Positions 43,301 through 56,284 of a DNA stretch of 64,000 bases are shown here, piece after piece; the stretch's first letter is position 1; every line of letters begins with the position of its first letter. The notes below the pieces were generated by a model. That model saw only the letters and a program-made list of their open reading frames with translations, was not told where the DNA came from and made no database searches. The stretch covers positions 72,234,520-72,298,519 of the forward strand of contig CM069432.1 in the NCBI GenBank assembly GCA_035610365.1, written 5' to 3'. Made by a program: the position numbers and the translations under genes. Origin of the DNA: Aquatica leii (Eukaryota > Arthropoda > Insecta > Coleoptera > Lampyridae).

Positions 43301-46300
43301 TATAATTATTAAATAGTGTGATTTTTTTGTGTTTGATGGAGTTGCGTTGATTCATTTGTAATCTGTTCTTTTTTCATTCTAATTATTTATTTTTTTGCTC
43401 TTGTTTAATAAATATTAAATAGTTCAAATTGTAACAGACTTTTTAATTCGTCGGTTTTCGCGTTTATGTACATTTTTAAAATCATTTTAGAGCTTAGAAT
43501 AATACACATCTGAAAAAAGTCCCATTTGGAGTGTATTCAACAGGAGTTTAGTTGTCAAGATCAAGAGGCCTTTTTGAGCTATACACCTTCTTGGCGTTTT
43601 TTTATTTTAGATTTTTGTTTTAAATTAATTTTGCGTTTTGAATTTCCCAATCAATCACGGATTTGGTTTTAGGTGAATTACGATCGTCTTCACTGAGCAC
43701 TGGCTGTTTCTACATGTATGTTACCTTATTCAGGCAATTCTATTTTTATCAGCTATTTGCATGTAACAAGTTTTTTTACCTTGTATAATCGCATAGTAGC
43801 ATAACTTACACAAATTTTAATTCAAAACAAAAAATAGTTTAAAGTTTAATAAAGGTAAAAGTTACCATATTTAATTTAATATTTTTATAAATAAACTCAA
43901 AAACTTATTACAAAAATGTATTAAACATTCCTAAATTCAATAATTACAACATTAAATGCACGTTTAAATACAACGCTATTCCGTGCGAGACCCACCTTGT
44001 CGGTTCCTAGCGATTCGGACAGGTACAAAAGTGGTCATATACAAGGCGTTTTCCAGCTTGCGAGCAATTTAAAAAATAGATGCTTCAATTTAGATGTTAT
44101 TATTGGAAAATCTATTACTTACAGAACACACAATTACAAGCATAAAACATTTATGGGATTATGCATTTTTTCAATATTTACTAGGACAAAATTATCGTTA
44201 AAAATAAAAAAGTTTTCAGTCATCTTTAAAATAAAACAATAAACATTTTACACTTGTCTAAATTTTAATGCTTTAGTTACAATGTCTTTAGATATGGCAG
44301 CAGCAAACAATAATCCAACAATTTTTAGAGTAAACTATTAATTATGATAACTCGCGGGAGCTCGGTTTATAAATTATCGGAAGATATTATCGATAAGAGT
44401 AATACTTACAACTCAATTACCGAAACAATTAAGTTAGTCGTCGTTCTTTCAAGTCACGAAACCACGTAACAAAAAAAAACATTACTATCTGCTGTTTTAC
44501 GGTTATTATAGCATTTACCGGATAGGTACAATGAAAAAACAATTTCCATTTGTTCAAATAGTCAAGACCGGCTTAAAAACTTGAATTGCAAATATCTCAA
44601 AACTGATCCACCTTAGACCAAATCTGTAAATGAGGTATTTTATTTAACGCCACAACGATACTACCTTTTTGAGTTTGTACTCGTATTTCAGATACACTTT
44701 GTATAATTATAAGTAAGAGCCGAATCTTGCAAAAAATAAAATTTGACTCTGTGAAACAGAAAAAATCTGTTAAGAAAATAATTATAACATAACGCTTTTC
44801 GGTTCAGGTACTCTAATAGAACACTGATTTCAGAACTCCTAAACTTATTATGTCTCACCAAACGTTAAAACTAAATATATTTTTAAGATTTTGCAGATCT
44901 ACAATAAGAGGATTTTCTCTATTTCCAAAATATTGATTTTTTTGTTTGACATGCCTGAATTAAAAAAAAATTTCAGAGCAGGTTTTGCCTAAATTAGAAA
45001 AATTTTGGTGATATCTAAAAGCATTTATTAAATTCTTTCTAAAAATAACATATGTAGGATTTTTTTACAAATTTTAAAAAACTATTTATTGAATAGCAAA
45101 AAATTGCAAAACTACGATACCTACACTAAGTTTGTTTGTTTTGTTGTCAAAAAACATATTATTGTTTTAAAGAGAATAAACATAGCAAACTTGATTACAT
45201 TATGGTTAAATATTAACACTTTAAACGCTTATCATTTGTTTATTATTTATTAAGTTAAAGTAGTAGTATATAAGACATTTCTAATTTAGAATTTTACGTT
45301 ATTTTCAAATATCTAAAGATATATCTGGCGTTCATTAAAAAATATCTTTATGAATATTCCTAAAATCCGATATTCAATTGTTTTTTTAATTACATTGCTG
45401 TAATCTATAGGAAAAATACTTTAACCTTACTCATTTAACCCAATTTGTAGCTTAAATAATAGACAAGTTAGCAATAATAAACAGATAATTTATCAAAATG
45501 TAGTTTTCAGTAACTTATTGATTAAAAAAAATTATTATGCTATATCTTGCCAATAACTTAAAACATCTCCCTTGCGATGATTTTATTGTAATCTACCTTT
45601 ATAAAATCCAAGACTGAGAGATTTAAGCCAATGTAATGCGGGGCGCTTTGCAGAAAATTTCAGTTAAATGTGCATGTAAAAGCACTTGTGAATGATATTC
45701 TCACAAAAGAAACCTTAAGATTACAAATACGTTGGTGCATTATTAGGATGAATTGAGGCATGATTATGCAGCTTTCCGTGTCGCATTCTAAAGTTTCTTT
45801 GTAATAAAGTTTTGTAACAAATTTTAGTTTTTTTAGGTAAAGTAAAATATTTAACGTAGTAAGCCACTACATTTTTTATTTAATTAAATATTATTACAGT
45901 GCAAATAAAAATGCGTTATATTATATATTTTAATGAATTTAAATTTAAAAATTTAATCAATTATTTTTGTAAAAAAAAGCCGTTGAATTGCGTAAAGATG
46001 CACAAAACTATAGAAACGGTAACTGCTTTCATTGTCAAGCTAGAGTCATTGAGTCATTGGTGACAAAGCTGCATTGAAACAAAAATTGTTATATATATAT
46101 ATTTATTTCTTAAGATTAACTAGTCAACAGCTAAATTATTATTTGATTTACATGTTCACGTTTATAAAAGGGTGTTCAAAATGTATCAACTGTGTATTTG
46201 TTTTAAACATTCAAACTTAAGCTACAGATGCATGTCAGTTTAGAAAATAAGTATAATATAAGCTTAAAGTAAAAAAGACGTGATATTTTTAATTTTAAGT

Positions 46301-49100
46301 AATAACATTTATAGTATTAGTTATAACGTTTACATAAGCTTTAATTCTGTTAGCGGTTATTTATTCTACGTTTTTATTTGAAAAAACGTTAATATTATGA
46401 AAATAAATTGATGTCAATAAATTACATAGTTTATACAATACTACGAATTAATCGCAACTTATGGTCACTAGGAGTAACGCAAATACCTATAAAATATTTA
46501 AATCTGTTATTCAAAACTCGATGTTTTACGCAGTCACCATTAAATATTATAAAAACTACACAGCAAAACTAACGTAACTATTGCTGATCAAATTACTATT
46601 TGTTAATTATTTAAATTATAAAGTCGAGTCAACCGAGATCGTAACCAACAAGTCTACCTTTTGTACCTGTTACGAATCGAAACGAAAAACGCAAAGACAA
46701 TCGTAAATTAGATTACAAAGCGACACGCAATGTCGCTGGGCTGCTGGCAATAATTATTAAATGTATTTTTTGCAAGCTCCTTGTTTAGTAATGCAATAAT
46801 GCTAATTAATGTTACGCTTTTAAAAAAGAAAAATCTTCAAAGAAAGGTTATTGTGAATGTAGAATAAAATTTCTAATAAAAATTGTAGTTATCGGCATGT
46901 AACATTCTAGTATGATTCTGATTATACAAAAAGTAAAAATAAATCAAATACGTGAACAATTATGTTCACTAAAAATTATGATAACAACGACTAAGTGTAT
47001 ATACAAACTGCAAGAGCGTGTATTTCTACAATTAATATCGCACATACAAATGATTTTGTCTATATAATTATCGACGTATCGCGGAAATTGTTATTAAAGA
47101 TAACTAGGATGCGTAAGTAATCAGTAATAACGGTTAGATGTAAAGATAAAATAGCACTTTAATTATATGGCATTGTTGAATCAACTTGGCAGTGACAAAT
47201 CACTTTTGATAACAGCAATCGAAGTTCTTGAAATTTGTTTCAATTCGTTTTGTATCTTCATCGTATTAAATTTTGCAGATATTTTAAATAACAACGTACC
47301 TACTGTAATTACAAAATAATTATAGTGCAGTAGCTACTTACAATTTTATTCAATTATTAAATGATTTGATTGTAACAAATACAAACTTAAGCTGAGTTTT
47401 TCACAAACTCTAGTGAATGAACTAAATAGAAACTATTAGAATAACATTTTTTTAACAAAATTACCAAAAAGCAATTATAAAAAAATAATGGTTTTGAAGT
47501 AACGCGTTTTTAGAAGATTAACTGTGCTATTAGTAACAACTAACAAAACTGCGTTATCGTAAATAACAAATTTAATATTTAAAATTTTAAGATTTTATCC
47601 GAGTTTTATAGCGATTCACAGTTCATCATCTTCTGAGATTATTACATGATTCGAGCTATGTTGCCACAACTGTTTAGATGTAAAAGTTTCAAAGTATAGA
47701 TTTTAATTTGCATCTACAGTTTCAGTTTCACGTTCGCAATTCTGTCCTTATCTGAAAAAGACTTACAGCAGACTCGATTCACAATAAAACATATCGTGAC
47801 GCTAAATAATTGATGTGTCTTTTGACTCAATTCTGTAGGTATTCTCAGCGTAATCTTTTGGCGCAAAAATAGTAAAAACAAATTTTATAAGCAACACGTC
47901 AACTTCAAAAAGCCAAAACTAACAAACAAAAATATATTAAATTTTTTCGCATCAGACAGTATCTTAATACATTGCATCTCTCGTACAATAATCAAAGAAA
48001 AGTGTAAACGCACATTCAAAAAAAATTTACTTAATTTCTGACCTTTTCTATATGTGCGCCTATTCCTTAATTGTAGACCAAGTACCGCGACTTTCTAGGC
48101 TTTGGCTAGACGCAGGTTAACAATCACTTAATACTTTGCCACTTAATAGCTAACAAATGTAAAATTTAAGTTAAAATCTATATGACATAAAAGCAAAATT
48201 GAAGTCAAATAAATTTTAATACAAACATCACCTAACACTAAATAATAATACATTTAAACAATCACGAGGTTTGAATTGAAGCCGGTAGTTAATTAAGTTA
48301 AATCAGCGCGATACTAACTCTTTTCGCGAGTACGTGATCATAAGAAGAGCTCCCGTATGCAATCTCCTTTTTTGTTTTGCGTTAGGGTTTTTAAAACTTT
48401 CGTTTAAAATTTTGTCCACCTTGATTGTACGCAACTTTGACTTATTTCTAAAAACGCTTTCTTTAATTGGTTAAGTTCTTGAATCCTCTCAGTACCAAAT
48501 CTGCCAATTTGCTTCTCATTTTAACTCATTCTCCTGAAGGCAGCGTGATGCTCTTTTCCACCGTTAAGATATTACCACGTCGTTTCTGCTGCGTGTTTCA
48601 ACTGGAATAAAACTTACCAATTTCTTTGCAATTAACAATGAACCAAATGCTATTGACTATAAAAATGCACTAAACAGTTGAACTTTACTTTAACATGAAT
48701 CTTTGTCTAATCTTAACAGATTTATAACGCTAATAATCTTTGCAATTACCTGCCTGTTTATACCTTTAAATTTTTACTCAAATTCTATTTTACATACTTT
48801 TATTCTAGATTGAAAACGTTTATAACTTAAACTAGTGATTACTGGTAGTTTTAATTATAAAAATTGAAAAATTAGATCTAATAAGTTATTATTTTGCTTA
48901 AACGTATTTCAAAATCTGAACATAAATTATAAGTTTAGTCGAACATGTGTGTTTAGGTCGAGTTTTGGTGATCACTGCGACTTTTTTACCGGTTAAGTCT
49001 TGCTTTGTCGTTTTTGTAATATTATACTAGGCATCAGAAGCTGTTTTACTTGTAAACCATACCTAAATCAAAACCACCAGATTTTGCTTATTAAAATGAT
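43301..49100. other. Long AT-rich stretch without recognisable gene
   Basis: No feature supported on either strand. Some segments of more balanced composition (43985-44130, 44530-44700, 46625-46750, 48290-48640) may be remnants of old elements, but their frames match nothing I know. Confidence 0.4.
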
Positions 49101-49109
49101 TTCTTTCAT

Positions 49110-49390
49110 TTTCTTAGACTCATTCCTACAGCGGTGAAAAGAATGAACCTACTAGCTGGACACCTGCAAAATGACTGGTGGTTGTATGCTAGTATGGTTT
49201 TGTTTTATGGGGTTCTCACACATATCATATTCAATATTACCGTTCTTCTTGCAACAAGGGTATCAAGAAAGGGTAAATTTTCATTAATTTCTGATTCATA
49301 AGTAAATTTGATGTATGAGAATTTCAAGTTGAACTCATCCAGGAACTTTTTCAGATTGTTTCGTAGAGTTTTAAAATTCTTCTTTCAGTC
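49110..49390 (-). pseudogene. Penelope-like reverse transcriptase fragment (C-terminal)
   Basis: Read on the minus strand: FLDEFNLKFSYIKFTYESEI, then NENLPFLDTLVARR, then shifted frames with YDMCEN, PVIL and HSFHRCRNE debris. PLE and related reverse transcriptases carry a segment I-x-F-T-x-E-x-E-x-x-x-x-L-P-F-L-D-[VT]-L-[VI] followed by Y-R-K-P-T-x-T...S-x-H-P. The L-P-F-L-D motif is clear, the rest decayed. Only about 90 residues remain. Confidence 0.6.
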
Positions 49391-49649
49391 GAGTCTAAAA
49401 ATGCCCACTTCTAAAAAAAAGTTTAATTTACATAAGAACTTATTAAATAAATAACTATTTTGGTTTATATCCAGTTATCGCAGCTTTTCGATCATCTCTG
49501 TTGCACGCATTTGTATTTATACAAATTGATTCAAGTTTATTGCCGAATCCAAACGGCGAGATGTGAAAGAGATATTTTGGCATAAATACACTTTGCAAGT
49601 TTGTCAAACTTGTAATGAAACAGATGTTATAAAACTTTATATGTTAAAC

Positions 49650-49712
49650 TCCAGTTCCGTCAACGTAGTAAACAGACGGCAAGCGCTCAATCCACTACAC
49701 CGTGGCTGGCAA
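49650..49712 (-). repeat. tRNA-derived SINE head (degenerate)
   Basis: On the minus strand, GCCAGCCACGGTGTAGTGG then ATTGAGCGCTTGCC resembles the 5' half of a tRNA with a box A-like GTAGTGG-N-TTGAGCG, as in many insect SINEs. The expected box B (GGTTCGAATCC) is replaced by a poor match (GGAACTGGAGTTTAA). Too degenerate to be a functional tRNA gene. Confidence 0.4.
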
Positions 49713-49759
49713 ATAAACTTTTTAAGGCTGGCATTTATCTATCTAAAAATGTAGCATTT

Positions 49760-50590
49760 TAAATCATCAAGTAACGCCATCTAAACAAAACTGTGAAAAT
49801 ATACATCACTTTTGAAAGAGTACATTGCAAGAGGGCGTTATAAGTAAATTACAAGAAAGAAAATTATTATTAGTTGTAATAACCTTTTTTTTCTGTTTTT
49901 AAAAAAGGTCAAATTCGTATCTGAAAACGTTTTTGAAATAAGTTTATATACATATCTACATATACATTTTTTTCCACGTCCACTACATAATGTAATTTTT
50001 CTGAAAACAGAAACTATACATTCTTACTTTTGGAATACAATATTTGTATGTGAATAGTTGTACTAATTTTATTTAGGTATAATATACAGATAAATATATT
50101 ATCAGCATTATTTGTTTAATTCCTTATCCGAGTGCTTTTCAGACTGAGTTACCTTGAAATAAAAACATTTGTCAATAATAATCTCCTGATATATGACACT
50201 ATGATGAGTATTAAAAAAAACAAAACTCTTGTTGAATCTATTCATATCCCCTTACCTCCGGCGTCCTTCCAATTCGCGATGATACATTTAGTAAATACTG
50301 TTCTTAAATCTGAAAATTTAAAGTACAAACAAAAAATACATATATAAAAGTACAAACAATTTTATAAAAGTAGTGACTACTTGCATATAAATTAACTATT
50401 AAACATGAAAAATAATTTATCTATTTTCTGTTTTTTTACAGTTTTTAATGTTTTTTTATTGATTAAAAATTTGTTTTTACATAAGTTTTATATAAATTTT
50501 TTATTTTATTTATATTACTTAATTTTTGTTTAAACGTTACATTTTTTGAACTATTTTTTGGTATTTAACTATTTTCCGGTGAAGTAGTTA
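49760..50590. other. AT-rich stretch without recognisable gene
   Basis: A plus-strand open run at 50132-50347 has no match I recognise. Nothing else supported. Confidence 0.35.
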
Positions 50591-50791
50591 ATGTTAACAA
50601 ACATTTACTGTGTTTGTACTAAAATTGAAAATTTTAATCTAAACGAAATATATAAATTAGGTTATACCAGAAATTTATATGTATCAAATTCAGACAAGGG
50701 TAAAGTAAGGATGATTGAGGTTAACCTGCACGTCGACAAGTACAACCTAATTTGCAAATGCATTACGCAAATTATATTTAAAAAAAAATAA
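50591..50791 (+). CDS. Small open frame, weakly GIY-YIG-like
   Basis: 66 codons from an ATG: MLTNIYCVCTKIENFNLNEI, then YKLGYTRNLYVS, then a basic tail. The Y-K-L-G-Y-T-R-N-L string after an IYCVC start recalls the beginning of small GIY-YIG-type domains (pattern ...[IV]-Y-x-[IV]...Y-K-[IL]-G-x-T-x-[ND]-L...). It is short, no further motif follows, and no partner gene lies nearby. It could equally be chance or a remnant. Confidence 0.2.
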   Translation: MLTNIYCVCTKIENFNLNEIYKLGYTRNLYVSNSDKGKVRMIEVNLHVDKYNLICKCITQIIFKKK

Positions 50792-53744
50792 TATTTGGTT
50801 CACTGTACTACAATCGTTGATGATGATAAACTACTTTATTTAATTACGTATTCAAATTGTACAAGTAATAAACTAATAATTCGTTTATAAGGTAGTTTCA
50901 CCTATTACGGTAATACTAAATTAAATTAAAGGGTTTCAAGGGATACTATTCAAATATGAACTTAGCTTAACTTAATAATTAAAATTTGTTATATACAATG
51001 TAAACTAGTTGTGTACAAAACGTTATCAGAAAAAAATTAAATATTATTTGAAAATTAGATGTTGTGCTTTATCTGAAACAATTATAGATGTTTTGGTAGT
51101 AAAGTTGCGTAATAACTGGTGTTATTATTGCAGCAGAGTTACTTATTGTACGCAGTATTCAACGATTACTTACCTAGAATAATTTATAATTTAATTAACG
51201 AAATAAAAATACAATAAGTGTTATTTGGAATAAAATAAAATTTACAATGTTTTTGTTATTTGGTTATGAACCAGTTAAATTTTTAAAGAATTACAGAAAA
51301 CTAAAAGAGGATAACAGAAAAATTTGCGTTAAGCATTGAACTTTACGAGAAATTACAGATTTTATTTTATTTTACAAAAATTACCGTTTAGATTACAATT
51401 CAAGTGGCATCAACTTAAAATTTTTTTTGTTACATTTTAGTTACTTACAAATTGAGTTTCTAAGCCTGCGATGAAAGTAATTAGCAAAGAATTAAAAAAA
51501 TATACGTAAAGCTTTATTTCTTAGATATCCATTATTTTACAGTAAATATCATGTTTATAAGTATACTTCAGTAGAGTATACTATTTATAGCATCTTGAGT
51601 ACATACATAAATTATAATTTTTTTTTAAATTAAAGTTGACTATTGATATTGATACGTACCGATTACAGCTTAAGTATTTTAAGTGAAACAGTTACTTTAA
51701 ACATACCTCTATCTTTAGTATTTATATTTGCGTTGCCTGATATAAAACTTACAGAAGTCAATCAGGCGAAGCACACATTTAACATTTGTGATATCGACAG
51801 TACTAGTTTAAGGATGATAAATTTAAACAATCTTTTTCTTGATTTTAGGTAAGGTGCAATCAAAACATTAACAAATTATTTAATATGACAATTTAAGGAG
51901 ATTTTATTGATTATTGCAACAACAAACATAAACATAATTTACTAAAGTAATATAAGTAAATGCAACAAAACCATTTGATTGATTTGTTAAATTTTTAGGA
52001 ATAATAAAATTTGGCAATATCATGCAATTTTAGTTATACAGAAAAAATTATAATTGTGTGACGTTTTAAAACAATTTTTTTATAATTACAGATAGATAAA
52101 CATTAAGCATAAGTATAAATTTATTTAATCGTTATTATTACGCTGCTAACTATATATAAAAATTTAAAAAAAAATTGTTCTAATTAACAAATGTGAGTTA
52201 AGTAATTAACAATTCTTATAAAAACATATTTATATATATATATATACATATTTATAATTTAATATGAAAATAAATTAAATTACATCAAACGAAATCTTGT
52301 ATTGAATAAATAATAACTTGAAAATAATACCATATTTTCTATTCACACAACATGAATTTCAATTCTAAATTGGTTTTGTCAGACAACAGCATTTCTATTT
52401 AATTTGTAGCTGCACATGGATAATAACTGTATAGAGAACAATACGTCACTACCTTGTTAACTTTGCGTTTACCTAGTCAAAGTTCATAATGTAACAAAAT
52501 AGTGTTCATATTTCAATTTTATCGTGTCAATTTATTAATTTTACGTATAAATTGGATTAAAATCTTTTACTATAAAATCAATTGGAGATAAATTGTGTTT
52601 GGCATTTAACAATAAATAAGCATTTAACAGCTTCGTAAATAAACATCTTATTTTTAAATTACAATTTTAGAAAAGAATACTAAAAGTAGAAAAGTAACAT
52701 ACAAGTTTGAAATTCTATCTTGGGATAAATAAATTTATCTAAATATTTTACTACATTCTTATGATAGAAAGACTTTACATAACATTTTTTGTTTAACATA
52801 TAAAGTATTTTACTTTGTTCAACTGTATTTTAAGAAATACAATATTTCTATGTTTATTGGATTAACACAGATAATAATTTGTTTTTATGAAATATTTTAT
52901 TACCGTTATTTTTTTTTAATTTAACGTGACAATCAAAATATTAAACTAAACTAAAAATTCATAAATTTACATTACATTAAAATTTATATAACTAAAGTAA
53001 CAAAAAAAAACAAAAAAAATGCGTTTTAAGTGATAATTTATTATTTAAAGATACACATTTATTCAGGTTTAACTTAATAATATTTATTAAAATTGGATGT
53101 AAAAGTTGAAAGATTAACTGTTAATTATTTTTTAATACATGGACGTTTTTTCATTACCGATAAACAATAATTATCGGTAATAATGCTGTTAGATAATTTC
53201 CTTGTTATACTTTAAAATTATATATTTATTATTGTTTATAAAAAACTTGATATTATTAGTAACCCAAGTTAAATTTTATTATAAAAGTATTTGATTCATA
53301 CGCTGTAATTATTTTTCTACAAAATTACTTTTACTAAGCGGAATGATAATACTGAATCGCAAAAAAGTAAAATATCAATACAGAAACTTATTAAACCGAC
53401 ACATCTTCGTCAATTGTAGTGACTTTCACTACTATTATTTATCTGATTTAAAACGAAAACTGTGCGTGGTATATAAGCTTATATACGACGATTAATGTTA
53501 TTTTGTCTTTGGCTATGACTGCGTACAAATGAGCGCACAAATTTGGCAGATGTCACGTCAGCGTACGCAACGACAATACATAAGGTTACAGATAATATAG
53601 AGTTTGCGACTGAAAGTCAATTTAAGATTGTATGATCTAACGTTATTCTATAAAACAGATTATACACTCTAAAGGCAGACGATTAATGATTACAATTGAA
53701 GTAAATTACAAAAAAAAAACATTTTACGTCACTAAAAAATAGTA
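50792..53744. other. AT-rich stretch without recognisable gene
   Basis: Nothing supported. An alternating TA tract with palindromic context (ACATATTTA, TA repeats, CATATTTAT) lies near 52225-52256. An open run at 51643-51852 ends beside a donor-like TTTTAGGTAAGG, but its product is not recognisable and its 5' boundary is not credible. Confidence 0.4.
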
Positions 53745-53812
53745 TTAAATTATTTTTTGGGTAAATGGTGTATATATATACACCATTTACCCAAAAAAAA
53801 AATAATTTAATA
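53745..53812. repeat. Near-perfect palindrome related to the PLE leader
   Basis: The arms read TTATTTTTTGGGTAAATGG then TGTATA, and their reverse complement, around a central TATATA. The same arm sequence (ATTTTTAGGGTAAATGGTGTA) occurs once at about 16073-16093, just outside the hammerhead-like motif of the PLE fragment. The palindrome therefore looks like a head-to-head junction of two PLE ends. Confidence 0.65.
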
Positions 53813-54020
53813 ATGTTTTATTGTGAAAGTTTTATGTCTAAAATAAAAAATAGTACGTTCAAAGCTGACACAAGTAAAATAATAAATGTAGATGCTAGAA
53901 GATTTATGCTATACCAAATAATGCGCATACAGTGATTTAATGAAGTAATACAAAATTGATATCGATGTAAGCTTTCTTGCGTCTGTAATAGCAAAGGCTT
54001 CCACGGCCGGAATCTATATT

Positions 54021-54166
54021 AACATTAGAATGTCTTCCGCGTTTGGACCGTGTCATAGTTGTTGCAACCGAAGTGCCTTTAACATTAGAATGTCTTCCGG
54101 GTTTGGACCGTGTTATAGTTGTTGCAACTATGACACGGTCCAAACCCGGAAGACATTCTAATGTTA
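54021..54166. repeat. 60 bp unit in tandem plus inverted copy (86-base hairpin)
   Basis: The unit AACATTAGAATGTCTTCCG-S-GTTTGGACCGTGT...CAACCGAAGTGCCTTT occurs at 54021-54080, then partially at 54081-54128, then as an inverted partial copy at 54129-54166. Units 2 and 3 can fold into a hairpin of about 37 bp with one G-T/C difference and an 11-base loop. The unit also occurs once at 26233-26288 beside a hammerhead-like motif. Confidence 0.8.
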
Positions 54167-54189
54167 ATATTTCTTGCGTCTCTTCCAAA

Positions 54190-56280
54190 TATGCTAAACG
54201 AGATGGATTCTACAGGTTACATGCATATCCCCAAAAACAGATGGGTACGAACATATAGCATGGTATTCCCCCGAAAATTGCTGAGTAATCCCCTAAAACT
54301 TGTTCAAAAAAAGTAAAAAGGTAACGTGACGGGGCCATCTTTGAAAATTGCTTTAGTACCTGGGAATGTCGCGTAATTAACCTAAAACGCCAGCTTTGAC
54401 CTAGAATACGTTTTTCGTTTCTCTAGGGCATCTGTTAAAAGCGTGATAAAAATCACTGCGGAAGAAAATTTAACACAAAGAAAACTACTTACATGTCTTA
54501 AAATAACACCAGGTAAACGTACATTTACCAGCTATTTCCAAACGGTAAAAGCATAGTACAAAATTGATGTTTCACAGCTTCCGTTTATCCTCCCTCATAA
54601 GGCAAATTCGTAGCGTCTTTAGACAGTCTCGAGATTTATTTTAAATCAGAATAAACCTTTACAATACATACAGAATAACGACATGTAACAACGTAATCAT
54701 TATACAGCTTTATTTAAAAAGATGACGTCATTGTTTCCATAGCAACTTTAAAGCACCCTAGTGTTGTAATGTTAAGATTTCACAGGTTTTTTCAGTTTTT
54801 AAACCGTTATTATGATGCAAGTAAAATTAAAAGTTATTTATTGGGTAGAAAAGATCGTTACATATTTTTTTTTTATTTACAAGAATTAACATGTTTGTAT
54901 TCTAAAAAACGCAAAACAAATTATTATGGTATAAAAATAAACGTCAAACAAAGTTTTTTTTTAAATTAAGGAATAAATTTGTGTTGCATATATGTTGTTT
55001 AGAATAAAACACATCTATTAGAATTTAGTTTTTCGTACAAATTCGAATGAAAAATTTATATAAAAAAAGTACAATAAAACGGATTAGAGTTGTTTTATCG
55101 TATTGGTAAAACAATATCATCATTCTAAAGTGTTTTAGAGCCAATCATATTCAGAACTATTCTTTCATGCATTCCACGTACGTGAGCTTCAAATATATTT
55201 AAAGGTTTTAATGTTCATAAAATGTAAAAAATGAAGGACTTTTTATGCTGTAAACATTTTTTTGCATTACAATTATACATTTAATATCGTTAACAAAATC
55301 AAATAAATTAGTTATTGAAATTTAAAGATTTAAAAAAAAATGTTTTTAACTCCTATTGTGTTAATACAGTTTTAGTTTCTAGCTATTATTTGTTTATTTC
55401 ATAAATTTTTTTGTAGTTTGTTATAATTATATAAGATTTGTTATCAAATTGATGTCAATCTAATTATTAAGTTTTAAAAGCTTTTGTTCAAAATTACGTT
55501 TTTAAGATTACGCAATAAAAATTTAATATACCATAAACTAATGTTAGCGCAGTAGAAATGTGCGATGACATGAATTTTATCGTTGAACGTGAATTTCATA
55601 CCAGCTAAAATTATACATTTTATAACGTTTTTAGAATTATTTTAATGTTGAATATTTTGTAAATGACCTACGGTTTGTTTGTAAACCTGTTCAATAGACT
55701 TTAATTAATTACCACATTTAATAAGTAAATACTAAGTCGGTACGTTAATAAGATTGAATAATATTGCAATTATTATACATTCCTAAACGAATTGAAATGG
55801 TAGTGGTTTTTTTTAAATATTTATGTGCTCAATCTATGTAATTGTATTACACACAATTGCTACAAAAAATGCTTAAAACATATAAATTTTATTTTGCAAT
55901 TAATTAGATTGTTTTCAATGATTTATTAGATACATGTAAATTTGTATTATATCGTCAGTAGATGCAGTTCTACGTGAGTTTTCAGGCACAATTAGTCTAT
56001 GTAATTATTATTGTTTAGATTATATATTAATTAGCTATTTATTCCCGTTAATTCAATCTAACTCAGCGATCAAACCAACAGGTGTACAGTCAGTTTTGTA
56101 GGGTAATTTTAAGTTAGATATAGTAGACTCGATTGAGTCTTGTGGGGTAAAAGAAAAAAATGACATGGTAATCAAATGCCACTGCTAAAACTACGAAATT
56201 GCAAAGATTTAGAATCAATAAAAAAATTGATTTCTTAGGCAATTTAAATTACATCTATAGTAATTACAGATACGTTTTTG
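54190..56280. other. Stretch without recognisable gene
   Basis: The segment 54190-54620 has balanced composition, but its frames match nothing I know. The rest is AT-rich. The last part (about 56040-56280) may be the decayed upstream part of the gypsy fragment. Confidence 0.35.
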
Positions 56281-56284
56281 AGGG

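Noticed and set aside
43997-44242. Plus-strand open frame starting at a non-ATG codon
   Set aside because: No ATG, no domain, Lys/Ile-rich; most likely chance in AT-rich DNA.
49650-49712. Functional tRNA gene
   Set aside because: Only a tRNA-like 5' half; box B and acceptor pairing are missing.
51643-51852. Possible host exon ending at a GTAAGG donor
   Set aside because: A stop lies just after the only nearby acceptor-like AG in the needed frame, and the peptide has no recognisable content.
52225-52256. TA-repeat tract as a functional origin or promoter
   Set aside because: Short alternating TA runs are expected by chance in DNA this AT-rich; no flanking signal supports a function.
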